A DNA stretch of 64,000 nt, taken from positions 143,078,700 to 143,142,699 of the forward strand of contig OY720633.1 of NCBI GenBank assembly GCA_963169105.1, given 5' to 3'. The notes under the pieces are model-generated. The model was not told where the DNA came from. It searched no databases and worked only from the letters and a program-made list of their open reading frames with translations. Positions 11,002 through 22,884 of this stretch are shown here, piece by piece. The position numbers and the translations under genes are program-made. The stretch is from Ceriagrion tenellum (Eukaryota; Arthropoda; Insecta; Odonata; Coenagrionidae). The stretch's first letter is position 1. Each line of letters opens with the position of its first letter.

Positions 11002-14000
11002 ATGTTTCTCAGTGGTTTCAGAGAAAATCAAAAATATAGCACACAGAATTACCGAAAACCTCAAACGGACATTCATCAACCTAAATGCGATATAAATTTA
11101 GTAATAGTATATTTCCGTAGCGTAAAGAACAAACGTGCCAAAGTTGAGTATATATTTGAAAGCGCAGATCTAGTAATTGGAACAGAGTGCTGGCTTGCAG
11201 AGGATATTAACGATAGGAAAGTTTTTCCGAGAGGATATAAAATCTATTGACGTGATCGACCCGATTGGAATGGCGGCGGAGTTTTCATAGCAGTTAAATC
11301 GTATTTGAATAGCACCGCACACATAATGGACGACAATGGAATGGCGAGCGTTTGGTGTACCATTAAACAACAAAACAAAATAGCATAAATGCTCATTTAA
11401 AGGCCACCAGATTCCAAAATCAACATCTTGTACAAATTATAAACTCAATTAACATCATTTACCTCGAAAGATAACAAAAGCGTGATAATTATCCGTGAGT
11501 ATTTCAACCTCCCGGCTATAAACTGGAGAACTAATAGCGTTGAACCAAATTCAAGGAAGCGTGATATAAGCGAGGCCTTACTTAATACATTTTCACACTA
11601 CTCTCTTACTCAAATAATAAACGAACCTACGAGAGGTAATACAATATTAGACCATTTAGCTGTTAGTCATCCTGCAACGATTAAATACGTCGGTATCCTC
11701 GAAGGCATAAGTGATCATAAAGTAATTTTTACGACTTTGAAAACAACAGTAGATTCCACTGTAAAAGCCAAACATAAAGTTTACCTATTTGAAAAATGCG
11801 ACTACGTAAAATTCAGAGAGACTTAAGAAGCTTCATTAACGCAATTTGTAGCCACAATGAAGAACAAGAGCACCGAAGTATAATGGAGATATTTTTTGGA
11901 GTTACTATGTAAAGGAATCAATGAATATATTCCATGCAAATTCAAATGGGAGAGTAAAGAACCGCGTTGGTATAACCACGAAATAAGGCGGGAGTTCAGG
12001 AGACAAAGGCAACTACACAATCTATATAAATATTTTAATGAGTTAAGAAACGAAACGCTCAAAAACGAAGAAAATAATGCGCGCTGCTCTACGAAACTTC
12101 AAGAAAAAAATCCTCGGTGAATTGTTAGATGAAAACCCCAAGTCTTACGCGAGAGAGCTCAAGGGCAAATATTTGACAGTAGTCTTTACTGGATACAAAC
12201 GGCCAAGTGGTCACCAACCGTATCGACAAAGTTAATATATTAAACCACTACTTCAAAAGTGTATTCACTAAGTATGACACAATTCACAATTTAGACATAC
12301 TGATTTTAACAAGCCGATGGCTGACATACAATTCAACGTGATGGAATAACTAAACAACTGCGTGAAATTAAAAGTAACAAGTCCCCAGGTCCAGAAGGAA
12401 TAGCTGCACGCGTGCTCAAGGAGTTAGCGCCACAGATTGCACCATTCTTAGAACTTATATTTAACAAATCATTATCCGAGGGCAAGGTGCCCCAAGACTG
12501 GAAAACAGCTAAAATCACTCCGATGTTCAAAAAAGGAAATAAAAGTGACCCAGGAAATTACCGGCCAATGTCGCTAACATCACTTTTAGGCAAAATTCTC
12601 GAACACATCGTCGTTACTAATATTTTGACATTTCTGGATAATCGTAACATCTCACATGGCAGTTAGCACGGCTTCCGTAAATGCAGATCCTGTGAAACAC
12701 AGCCTGCGCTCTTCCTTCATGATATTCTAAAATCAGGTGAATCGATTGAGCAAGTCGACGGGATATTCCTCAATTTCAAGAAGGCGTTTGACAAGGTTCC
12801 TCACAAAAAATTGATATATAAATTGCAATCATGAGGAATTAAAAGAAAAATGGTAAATTGGATACGTGACTTTGTCAGTGATCGAAAACAAAAATCAGTT
12901 ATTGATGGTTTTTGCTCTGATATGGTTGAAGTCACATCCGGTGTTCCCCAGGAAAGTGATTGGCCCTCTTTTATTCATTATCTATATTAACGACCTAAGT
13001 TCTAATTAGCAGTAAATTAAGATAATTTGCGGATGATACAGTTATCTACCGTGAAATGAATGAAGATGCGGACTTTGAAGCTCTGTCATCGGACCTTAAC
13101 AACGTTAATTCGTGGTGCCAGGAGTGGGGGCTAGAATTAAATATCAGCAAATGCCCACAGTCCACTTCCTGCGAAAGTCATCACCAAAATGACATACCTA
13201 TACTGTGGGAGGAGCAAACATAAAATCCTCTGATACATAAAATATCTTGGAATTACCTTAACATCTGATATATTGTGGGGATTACACATACAAAACGTAT
13301 ATGGCCCAGAATTAAAGAAACTAGGTTTTGTTAAACGTATAATAGGAAGGTCCTCGGATAAAAAAAGTCAAAGAGAGATACTACTTCGCTCTGGTTTGGC
13401 CACACCTGCGGGGCGATTATATAACTGTGAGAAGGGTGAGAGCGAGTTCGTTGCCAAGGGCAACGTCATACGTATGACGGAGGGTGATAGCAGCGATTAT
13501 GTATCCGTGATAGCACGTTTTATAACCTTCACGCTTTCATAGCGTATCACGCTCGAAATTGATGGTGATGGGGGTGATAGGCGTCATAAGGTATCGGATA
13601 TAAGTGCGAATACGTTGAATACAAATTTAATTAAGGTAGTCCATGCCCAATTAACTAACTTTGAGTTTATGAATGACTTTAATAAAGCATTACGATTAAT
13701 TATTAAAGGAGAATAAATGCCTTAGTCCTTAAAAAATTAAATTCGATTATTTAATTCATTTTTCACTGTTTAAAGCATTATAGAATTTTAATATTAATTC
13801 TACAAAATGTTTATTGTTAACAATTCACAATTGTTACTATTGTAACTTGAGTTAACTAGTCAGTATGATAGCAATGTACGCCTTCATATAATAGACGGTA
13901 GGTTTATTGATGTGTGTAAGTTTCGCTCTTTATATACATATTTGTTTGCTAAGACAACCGTGAATGACGGCAAGAGTTGCGACGATAGCGTTCGGTTCGT

Positions 14001-15165
14001 TTTAGGATTTGCTGTTATAATCCTATGCAATTTACGCTCTCTACTGTGGCAATGTACTGAAGAAGGACATAAAAAACTTCAGCGGCCGTTCAGTTGCACA
14101 GCCCACTCCACTAATAGTTTCAAAGGCACACTTGAATAACTCTGCGAATTATTTGATTCGAAAGAGTTCCAATATAGAAAGGAACTTAAAAGATTATACA
14201 AGTTTGCACTAAGTTAATACCTAGGGACCTTAGGTGTAGCAAATAACCAGCACGTACATCTCATACATATAGCGTACCGTTTATTGTGCATAGAAGCAAT
14301 TTTCAATGAAATTAATAATGCGACGGAGAGGTTAGAATTCATAACAAATCTGCGATGCATTTGCAAGACATAGGTAACCTTTTATTACAAATGAAATCAT
14401 AACGATAACAACATGATTTTCACTTCCACTTTAATTAATATGATGTGTTAGGTACGTTATAACATTTTAACACAATATTTAATACCTAGACATACAAAAA
14501 TGAATAATGTGGAATACTTAAACTCAAGTGCCGCCGACATCGTTTCAGCCGCTCAACACGCCGCAATTGTTTGCTTGGAATGTGTCGATAATTTTCATTG
14601 ACTGTTCAGATTTTCTATTGCTACCAACCTACAGGAAGCCCATGACCGTCATACGTGCTATCACGGTGCAATGACGGTGCTTTATATGATCACTCGATGA
14701 CGCCGACCGACATAGGAGGCCGTGATAGCTATCACCCGCCGTCATCGCTCTCACAGTTACATAATCGCCCCGCTGGAGTACGCCGCGTCGCGAGCATTTG
14801 GGACCCTGGTGACTGGTCAAATAGATTTAACCAAAAAAATTAATAAAATACAAAGGAAAGCAGTGCGCTTTGTTAAAAATTGCTACGAGCGTACATAGAG
14901 TGTGTCACAACTTTGAGAGGGATTAAGGTGGGAGCCCCTAGAGACTCGGAGGCTTCACGCTAGTCTTAGGTTGCTTGATAAATTTAGAACTGATATTTTT
15001 TTCGAGCGACATTGAGAATATTATCTTCACGCCCGACTACGTCTCTAGGTCCGACGGCAGCGATAAAATAAGAGTGATACATTGCCGAACAGATAGGTAA
15101 AAACACCCCCTGCCACACGCCCATGTGGCGGCTCGCGGGGTATTATGTAGATGTAGATGTAGCCT
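11002..15165 (+). mobile_element. Near-complete CR1/Jockey-type LINE (family A), interrupted
   Basis: Parts appear in order on the plus strand. First is an AP-endonuclease: VKNKRAKVEYIFESADLVIG and ECWLAEDI, a stop, then DWNGGGVFIAVKS, YFNLPAINW, INEPTRGNTILDHLA and GILEGISDHKVIF up to 11,826. Next is the RT: SPGPEGIAARVLKELAP and DWKTAKITPMFKKGNKSDPG (12,412-12,666), LNFKKAFDKVPH, TSGVPQ and an intact FADD at 13,026-13,037. Then come a thumb and LVWPHLEY up to 13,407. A 1,366-bp DNA element sits inside that motif, and the LINE resumes at 14,774 (SIWDP, KIQRKAVRFVKN). It ends in a CCCCTGCCACACGCC block and ATGTAGATGTAGATGTAG at 15,145-15,162. Many stops and frameshifts make it inactive. No ORF1 was recognised. 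Confidence 0.88.
13408..14773. mobile_element. 1,366-bp non-autonomous DNA transposon with 25-bp TIRs
   Basis: The left terminus GCGGGGCGATTATATAAC (13,408 onward) and the reverse complement of the right terminus, GCGGGGCGATTATGTAAC (14,773 backward), match at 24 of 25 positions through ...TGTGAGA. Subterminal GTGATAGC and CGTCATACG words recur in both orientations. The insertion splits the LINE codons for PHLEY: the flanks CCACACCT and TGGAGTAC rejoin as CCACACCTGGAGTAC, which leaves at most a 1-bp overlap rather than a clear target duplication. There is no transposase; the longest internal frame is 75 codons and unrecognised. The superfamily is unknown to me. Confidence 0.8.
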
Positions 15166-15865
15166 GCCTTAGACGTTTTCAACCTTGATTTTAAAATTTC
15201 ACCTCAACGTGAAATGCTTAAAACTTTTGATCAGATGGCCGAGGAAGTTGAATATCATAATGTGATCCATAAATTCGATTTAACATTTAAGCGAAATTAG
15301 TAAACATTTTGGAGGAATTGCATGGGATAAAAGTGAGATTCGAGAGCCAAAACTGAGAAGTTCTTATGTAAGATTTTGTTCTATTCTGGCGTAGCAAATC
15401 CTTCAGGCTCTCTCAGGTTTTCAGCCGAGTAAGAGGGTCCATAATAGCCGTATACTCGAATCAAGTATTTTCCCAAAGTTTTGGTGACACAAATTTTCAC
15501 CTCTGCCCTAAGTAATATATCCCAGTTGAAAATTAAAACATCGGCTCTCCTCGACCCACGTCATCAGTTGGGAAAGCGAAAAATCTTAGAGAGGGAGCCT
15601 CTGAAACAGTCTGTATTAAATGAAATGAGATAAAGTTAAAAGAAAAGTCCGTATATCAATATATTTATATTGCAGTGAACATAATATAATTAATGCACAA
15701 TATATCCTCCTCTTTACCCAGGCTGATACAACTCTCTTTCTGCTAATATGTTCCATTTTCAATACTTCTACAATTATCTCAAGATCAATTGTAGTTGTCT
15801 ACGCATTATCCCGGCCAAAAACATATTTATGGTATATTTCAATGTTTATACAAAGGGAATTCGTG

Positions 15866-16316
15866 TGAATTTCATTGCCACCATTTGAAATTATGAGAAT
15901 CGGCATTCTTAAGCACTATTACCGTATACATGTAGATTATAGTAGACATTTGGCTGCGAGAATATCATATAAATAATAAGAGATTACTCACATAGTCCTC
16001 CTATTTTTTTATGTATTGGGAGTGAAACTCATATTCAAAATCTCAGTTGCATCTCTTATTCTCAACTTCCTGTTCAGTTCCTTTTTGCCTTTTTGGTTCG
16101 CTTTCACGATATCTTCATTTCTGTATCTCTTCTTATCTCAAGGTAAATAGTTGATGTATCCATAGCAACGATTACCATAGGGTCCTAATATCATTGGGCA
16201 TAGTGAGCGAATATCATTGCCATCATTCGAAATTATAAGAAACGGTATTCTTTTGCTCTATGATTGTATAGATGTATATTATATTACACATTTACCGCTA
16301 GAAAATCATATAATGT
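15866..16316. repeat. Two diverged copies of a ~110-bp unit, about 340 bp apart
   Basis: Segment 15,866-15,975 (ATTGCCACCATTTGAAATTATGA...GGCATTC...ATGTAGATTATA...) is matched in the same orientation by 16,206-16,316 (ATTGCCATCATTCGAAATTATAA...GGTATTC...ATGTATATTATA...). Both end near an AATCATATAA-like run. This could be an old local duplication or two insertions of one unclassified repeat. No coding potential is seen, and the surrounding 15.2-17.6 kb holds no recognised gene. Confidence 0.5.
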
Positions 16317-17664
16317 ATGGATTTTTGGAAATACAGCCAATAATAATGAACATAAGATGTAAATGTAGAAAAGAAAAATTAAAAGGCTGTTTGAATCGGG
16401 ACATGGTTGCTAAGGATTCAAGTGTATTCTGTTGTTGTAGTAAACTAACAGTCCTTGTTAAAAATTTTTAAGCTTCTATGAAGACAGCAGATAAATTTAT
16501 TGAATTGACCCAGAACAATATCTAAGTTGTTTGAAAATGATTGAAAAAAAATTAACTGTTTGTAAGTGATGATGCTTACTAACAGAATTCACGTTGAAAA
16601 AATTTCTCAGGCTGTTTCGTTCGCCACCTATTTCTGCGGTCGTTATGCACTTTCCTCGCCACGATGAAGCACACCAATTGGAATACGTTTCGCAGGGTGG
16701 ATGTGATGATACCTCTACGCCGAATTCTTAGACTGTATGTCTTTTGTAAAAATCGATATATAATTCTGAATTTAAGAGGGTGTGTTTAGTGTATTCGCAC
16801 TATTTTCAAGGTATTAAATTCCCAATTATAATTTTGACTGGTCCTCTATGGCATTTGTTCGGCAAGTATCTGTTCAAAATAAATTACTCCGATAGTTTGT
16901 TATCATACATCAAAGCGGTCGGTGTTGCTAAAACGGTATTTGAATCTGAGGAGAAATCGCATGAGTATTAATTAGCAATGACAAGTACCTAAATATCCTT
17001 CGGTACCACAGTCATTTGATATAATAATCCCATATAAATGGAATTTGATGTAAAATCCCATAAACTTGGGATTCTTACATCACATTCTGTTCTTTTTCTT
17101 GATTTAAATTACCTTATAATGAAACGTTTTTAATGGTAAACATCAGCGGGTGCCCGTTAGAAGGTTAGGGGGCTTTAATAGCCTCTGAAATACAGAGATG
17201 TACATTAGAGTGATCACAAGAAAGCAACGTTTAAATTTTAACAAAGAGGGACACCCCTAAAGGTTGAAAACGGGCCATATAATGTGAATAGCCAAGTTTC
17301 AGCTCAACTTGAGAACGGTAACCTGTGACACATTCAGATTAAAGTTTATAAAACTGTGGCTTTCAAATCAATCAAATATTCACAGCCTTTTCTCCATAAA
17401 ATGAAAAGCTTATGCCCTGAAAACATGTTTCATGTTTCATTTCATAGGAAATTTTATTAGATGAAGTTTTACTCTTTCTCTCTCATAGTAATGCCTAGTA
17501 GATTTAGAAGTATTCAGCATTATTTATGTCAGGTCGTGATCCACATTCTCAAAATCGGAATATCTTCTTTTTGGAAAGTAGCCACATAACACATTCAATG
17601 ACTTTTTGGCCACTTTTTTCCTATGTTATTATTCCACTAAAAGGCTGAATAATCAAAATAATTA

Positions 17665-17838
17665 TGAATGGCAGAAATGAAAATTTTCCACTAAGATGAT
17701 ATGTGATTCGGCCATTGTTTCGATGTACTACATCATCATCATGTTATCTGATCATCTCCTGAAGGTGATGTAGTACGTTGGAACCATGGTCGAATTTAAA
17801 TATCATCTAAGTGGAAAATTTCCATTTCTGTTTTTCAT
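17665..17838. mobile_element. PLE-end inverted dimer with hammerhead-like motifs
   Basis: About 70-bp arms: AATTTTCCACTAAGATGATA on the left pairs with AATTTTCCACTTAGATGATA in reverse complement on the right, through to the two motif copies. Left motif (minus, 17,745-17,711): TGATGA, stem GATGT-AGT-ACATC, GAAAC, AATGGCC. Right motif (plus, 17,758-17,792): CTGAAGG, then a stem, GGAACCATGGTC. The two motifs face each other across about 12 bp. No coding part or TATA is present. The arrangement matches the ends of the larger PLE copies in this window. Confidence 0.6.
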
Positions 17839-18282
17839 TGATTATGATGATATTCCATCATATCACGCCTGATACATCTCTATTGGTATCTACGAACTCA
17901 TTTTTTAGGAACTAAATTATAATTTTTCTCAGTATAATTCAAGAATTATTTTTTATATGAATCTTATTTTATCCCTAAAAAAAAGTCCTCGAAGTGTATT
18001 ACTGTTCAACTAGTTTCAAAATAGACACATGATCGTCCATTACTCTTATTAAGTCAGCTACATCTGCTGTTTATAGGACCAATCTCTTGTACCTTCAAAC
18101 GAAGAGGCTGTGCCATCTATAGTCGTTACCGTCTCTCCTGCGCTTACCTCTTCCTTGGCCTCTTCTGACTTTTCTTTTCTGCCTTCATGCTCTCTAAAAC
18201 CTCTGGCTTCGTAACATATAAGGTATTTTCCTTTCGTGCCCATGGAACATAAATTCTCTTAATTCTTTGATCTCCTCCATTG

Positions 18283-18834
18283 GGGTAGTTTGAGCGAGAT
18301 AGTTCCCCAATCATAATGGTGATCATATTCGAATTACACGTTTCAATTTCTCCAGCTGTGAGGCACATGCATTAAATACTGCATTATTTATGGTGAAATA
18401 ATATAGTTTTATATCACAGAAATAGTAAGTAATTAAATTAAAATATTTAAATTAGTCTTTAACTTGACTTATTTTTTTCGTGCGGTACGTTTGAAAATCC
18501 TTCAAAAATAAGAAAAATTTGATCCCGAAGAATGACCTGCGGTGAATTAATTTTAAAAAATAGTTGAGAATAGAGAGACTACAGACTGTTAACTTTTTGA
18601 CGAGATTTAGGAGTTAGAAATTCATCATTTTTTAAATAAGCTATCTCTCTCTCTGGAGTGCATGCACGCACCATTTTACACGTAACAGTGCTCGTATAGT
18701 TTGGCAAATATCTCGGAAAGTAATGTGGTGAGGGGTTGAGTTTTTGGTATCATTGAAAGAGTGGGATATTTGTATTTAAAATGAGACCAAACGCATTGGT
18801 TTATAGTTGAAATGACATTACGCTTAAACTACCT
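18283..18834 (-). mobile_element. MITE family 'GGTAGTTTGAGCG', copy 1
   Basis: A 552-bp element with ends GGTAGTTTGAGCGAGATAG and, in reverse complement, AGGTAGTTTAAGCGTAATG. The interior is homologous along its whole length, in opposite orientation, to the copies at 24,165 and 45,864. Shared landmarks include GAGACCAAA near one end, CTGGAGTGCATGCACGCACC, and ACTTGACTTATTT. It has no coding capacity. The end at 18,834 is followed by a second half-TIR, so that ACTACCTTTAGGTAGT forms a palindrome. Confidence 0.8.
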
Positions 18835-19007
18835 TTAGGTAGTTTAAATGAATAAGGACATAAATCCAATTTTACCATTGGTTTGACCAGCTATTTCCCG
18901 AATATGTTTGCTCAACGAAAGACCATTAGTTTGTTTACCTCCGTCTTAGTCAAACGAACTTACTGACTTAAACTGAAATGAGTGCTATACTCTTTGTGAG
19001 GAATCGC

Positions 19008-19062
19008 CCCTTGCCACACATCCTGGCGCTGGCTTGCACGGTATTTCTTGGATGTAGATGTT
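19008..19062 (+). mobile_element. Family-A LINE, 3' tail only
   Basis: CCCCTTGCCACACATCCTGG, then GCTTGCACGGTATTTCTTGG and ATGTAGATGT match the 3' terminus and GATGTA tail of the LINEs at 698 and 15,165. No ORF2 homology is visible upstream, so this is a severely 5'-truncated insertion. Confidence 0.6.
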
Positions 19063-20084
19063 ACCCAGCAAACCACCTCAATGGTGAATGAAATGGGATT
19101 AGTTATTACAAACAATCACTAGAATTAATTAGTTATTTTCTCCAATATACACTACACTATAAGTAAGTTACCAGTATTGAAGAAGCCAGGATAAATGTAG
19201 ACTCTTCTGCTTCTGGTTTCGGCCCATCTGTTTTGTATTCCTTGTTTGTAGCCTCACTTTCATTGTATTTGAAGTGCACAATGAAAATTGGATATTAAAA
19301 TACGTAGTGCCCCAAACCAAGGAGAGTTTCACTGCTTTCTTTCGACGTGAATAAGGATCGACCGGTCATAACTACTCATTCCTGTCGCGAGCGTGGTTTC
19401 ACACATCTTTTTGTCTACCTTCTTTAAACGGCTCAGAGTTCCCGAAACTTTTAGTGAAAAGAAAAATGATGTCTCCTTGGCGTCCCAAAAATCCGGGCGG
19501 GGAACGTGGAGCGTTACACTTCTCAGCGTTAAAAATTAGATGTGTCAGACACTGCTTCCAAAAACTGACAGTAACTTTGTGCTAAAACTTTACCAAGTAG
19601 ACCAATTGATTTTTTAGTATTCCATTTAGGAAATACAAGAAGATAGTCACAGGCTTTCTTTTTTGGTTTTGTGATTATTGTCGGTATATATGCAAGGAGA
19701 CTGTCTTACTATGTTTGAAAGATTGCCAAAAATTGTCTTAACTATCTAAAAATAAGTAAGGACAATACTTCCATTCCCCACATAAGGTTAACAAAATGAC
19801 TTATTATGTGATGTTTACAATAATTTTCTATGCAATGACGATGCTGAACAAAAAGGGGCTTTAAATTCAATAAGAATAACCCTGAATGTGGCGAGTAGGT
19901 AAAAAACTTGAATTTATGTCACTGAAATATCGGCATAAAAACTGTACATCTTATATTTAACGACTCATGTTTATCCTCCACAATACTCCTACAAGAAGGA
20001 CTAGTCACCAAGATTACATTTGACAGTTAATTATTGACGATCAATTTGCTATAAATGTTGTCATTTTTCAAAGTTCAGAGCATA

Positions 20085-20292
20085 CGGACCAAATAAAACG
20101 ACATTGTCGACTCCACTTAAGGTTTGTTGGCACGACCCGGGTTTCGACCCTTCGTGTCATTTCCAGATGAACGAAGTGTTGAAAGCCAGGTCGTCTTCGT
20201 GTCATTTTCAGATCGCCTGATGTCGAAATCTGGGTCGTGCCAATAAACCTCGAGTGGAGTTATTAAAGTCATTTTATTTGGTCCGTATTGGA
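20085..20292. mobile_element. PLE-end inverted dimer (GACCCGGGTTTCGAC type)
   Basis: Outer arms ATACGGACCAAATAAAAC, CTCCACTTAAGGTTTGTTGG and CACGACCCGGGTTTCGAC on the left are matched in reverse complement by 20,216-20,290. The left motif on the minus strand (20,166-20,134) reads CTGGAAA, a short stem, then GAAACCCGGGTCGTG. The right copy has lost most of stem II (CCTGATGTCGAAATCTGGGTC). The centre holds another inverted pair of TGACACGAAG words, so the dimer seems to have been rearranged internally. It is non-coding. Confidence 0.6.
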
Positions 20293-22020
20293 TAAATTCA
20301 GCAAAGTTTAACCTACAACCATTTCCTTTTTTCAGTGTACATATTTACTGCATTTAATAACAAACCTTTTCAATAGCCATGACAACTTTATGTTTACACA
20401 AATTTGCATTTTTGAAATAAAGTTTTGACTGCCAATTGAGAAAATGCCGCTATTTCAGTTGAGGTCGAAAAAGGTTTTAGGTCATTAGAGAGTAAGTTTA
20501 TTTAAGACGGGTAACGAGGATCTAACTCAATCATCGGTTTCAGCCTTCTCCTTTCACTTCTTTACTCCCTTTTTACCGAGCCTGAAAGATCTGTTGTTGC
20601 TATCCCTTTCAGTCTTAACACATTCCCGATCCAATTATTATTATTTTGAAAGTTGTTTAGAAGCATAATATATTTAAAATTTATTATTTTTTCATATTGG
20701 AAATTTTATACCAACAGACTCCACTGTATAGCTGCTTATTTGATAATCCTCCATTCACTTAACTCAGAAATTCTTTCTTGAGGACGAAATCTACTTAGCA
20801 GTTACGTTATGGTCATGGATATTGAAAGAGTTAGGATGACGCGGCCAAAGTGTTTTCTGACAACCGACATATTCAGCTTAGGATAGAATTTAGAAAAATG
20901 CCGTATTAGCAGATCTTGATGTTTTATTAAGATTACCTCATGTTGAAAACTTAGAGCAAGTAACTCTAAAAATATAATTTCGTTATTTGAGGCTTATGAA
21001 TATTCTTGATTTTACTGTTTTTTGCTGTGAATGAGTATTTTTGTAAAAGTTATAAATTAAAACTTTACATAAAGGGCGCATTTAAAAGAAGTAAATATAT
21101 TTTAAGAAAGTTATTGAAGGAAAATATCGCAAAATTGCAAAATCAGTACTTTAGCCCGCAAGCGCCCATGTGAATCTGGAGAACCAAGACGGCATACCAC
21201 TTTAAAGCTTCAAAAATTGACGTCATAGCAAGACCCCTCTCAAGCCACCAAAATGGTTATGGCTCAATTCCTTATATCACGGATTATAGCCCTATACATT
21301 AACATTATTCTCGGTTCAAAAATACTTTCTGGGACGGTTAACAAAAAAATCGTAGTTTACAGCAACTTAACGAATGTTTTTTCCTAATTTTTACGAAATT
21401 GAAGATTAAATGAATGTTGCATGAAACAGTAATAATTTTCATTATATTTTGCGCTATTTTTCTCATTGTATGGTCAGTATTTTTAGTTTTAAAAACTTAA
21501 GAAAGGAAGACTGCAGGCGAGTAAAATGTACTCAATGCAACACTCTTGTAGCAAAATGACCATAAATATCGTTCGAATTATATTTTCAAATTAAATAAAA
21601 AGCAAAATCCTCGTGTCATAAACATTGATCAGAGTTAAATGAGGAAGAAGATGAATACCTATAAATATGTGAGAAAGTTTATTTGGGGAAAATCATAAAT
21701 AAGCTTATACAATTTTGAACACTTATGAATTATCATTCTAATTATGAAACGCAGGTATGCGAATAAAAGTGAAACGAACATCTACTGTAGCGTATTTTTA
21801 ATTGTAAATTGCTAGTATTTTAACGTTTTAATCACTCATAATTTTTCTTTAATTGTGAAACGGGTAACTCTTTAAAATAAAATTAGATGAAATGCCTATG
21901 TTTACGTGAAAGTGAATTATTTGTGAAAATTTTGTGACATGACTACTTAATTAATGATCAATAAATTCATTTAGAATGAAGACATTATAAATTTGGGCTT
22001 CCGGAAAAGTAAAATGTCAC
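20293..22020. other. No gene recognised
   Basis: AT-rich sequence with no frame longer than about 60 codons and no recognisable repeat end, RNA gene or exon with paired splice sites. Confidence 0.4.
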
Positions 22021-22024
22021 CGTT

Positions 22025-22150
22025 AACTCCACTTTTGAGAATTTATATCCACGACCTGTGTTTTGACTCTTTTTCATCTTCAGGAGATGACACAAAGTGT
22101 CGAAACCCGGGTAGTGATTGTAAATTTTGACTAGCGGAGTCGAAAAAGTT
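22025..22150. mobile_element. PLE-end inverted dimer with CATCTTCAGGAGATG centre
   Basis: Left half on the minus strand (22,083-22,049): CCTGAAGATG, AAAAAGAGTC, AAAACACAGGTCGTGG. Right half on the plus strand (22,079-22,113): GAGATGACAC-AAA-GTGTC, GAAACCCGGG, then TAGTG. The right stem II is a perfect 5-bp hairpin followed by GAAA, but the expected UC after the palindrome is UA. Flanking arms with ACTCCACTT and GACTCCGCT words continue the inverted repeat to about 50 bp. Non-coding. Confidence 0.55.
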
Positions 22151-22154
22151 ATTT

Positions 22155-22560
22155 TAATTTGTTGTTAAATCCTAAGATTGGTTGACTGCAACCATCCACC
22201 CTTTCATGTCTAATGCTAGTTCCCTTACCTCCTGGTATCTTTTCCTTTGTAATTTCCTCTTCATTTGTACCATAAACTTATTTCTGGATCTTCAACGGGG
22301 GACTTTTTCCTCAATTTTGCCTTTAATTACGTTCTTCACAAATCTATTGCGTCTCAGGGTGTGTCCAATCCGTCTTGTTCTTCTTTTCTGTATGGTGTTC
22401 CTTATAGTCCTTACCTCTTCTACTCTTCAATAAAATTCATCATTTCTTATTTTCTCCGTCCATTTTATCTTCAGCATATTTCTTCAGCACCAGCAAGTTA
22501 TATTTTCTTCCGTAATGGATGACCTCCACAAATTCAAGTCTTCAACCGTTTCCTTGGACA
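22155..22560 (-). mobile_element. Endonuclease-RT LINE, ORF2 C-terminal fragment
   Basis: The minus strand reads MLKIKWTEKIRNDEF, IQKRRTRRIGHTLRRNRFV, KNVIKGKIEEKVPR, then MKGWMVAVNQS before a stop and ATTTAACAAC. This is the same subfamily as the LINE that ends at 62,340. Several in-frame stops are present and the RT is missing. Confidence 0.7.
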
Positions 22561-22884
22561 TTTTGGCTTAATATATAAGCGCAAAAGCTATAATAATTTA
22601 GTTTTTAAATAAGCTCCCAACATTAATACACTCCTCGAATTTCAATAATTTATCTTGGAGATAGTTTCAAGCATTTAGTGAGGCATTTTTTTGCGTTTGT
22701 AAATGAGCTCAAGTTGTGATAAGTTGACGGTGATCTTAAAGGAAAAAAACAAGGGGATCATGGTACATAGTGTCCACTGCTTTATTTAAATAAAATATAT
22801 GCTCTTGCCTACGAGAAAGATTAATTATAAATATGCGATTCGTCCTATGTTATGTATGTATCAAAATAGTGGTTCATATAAGCA

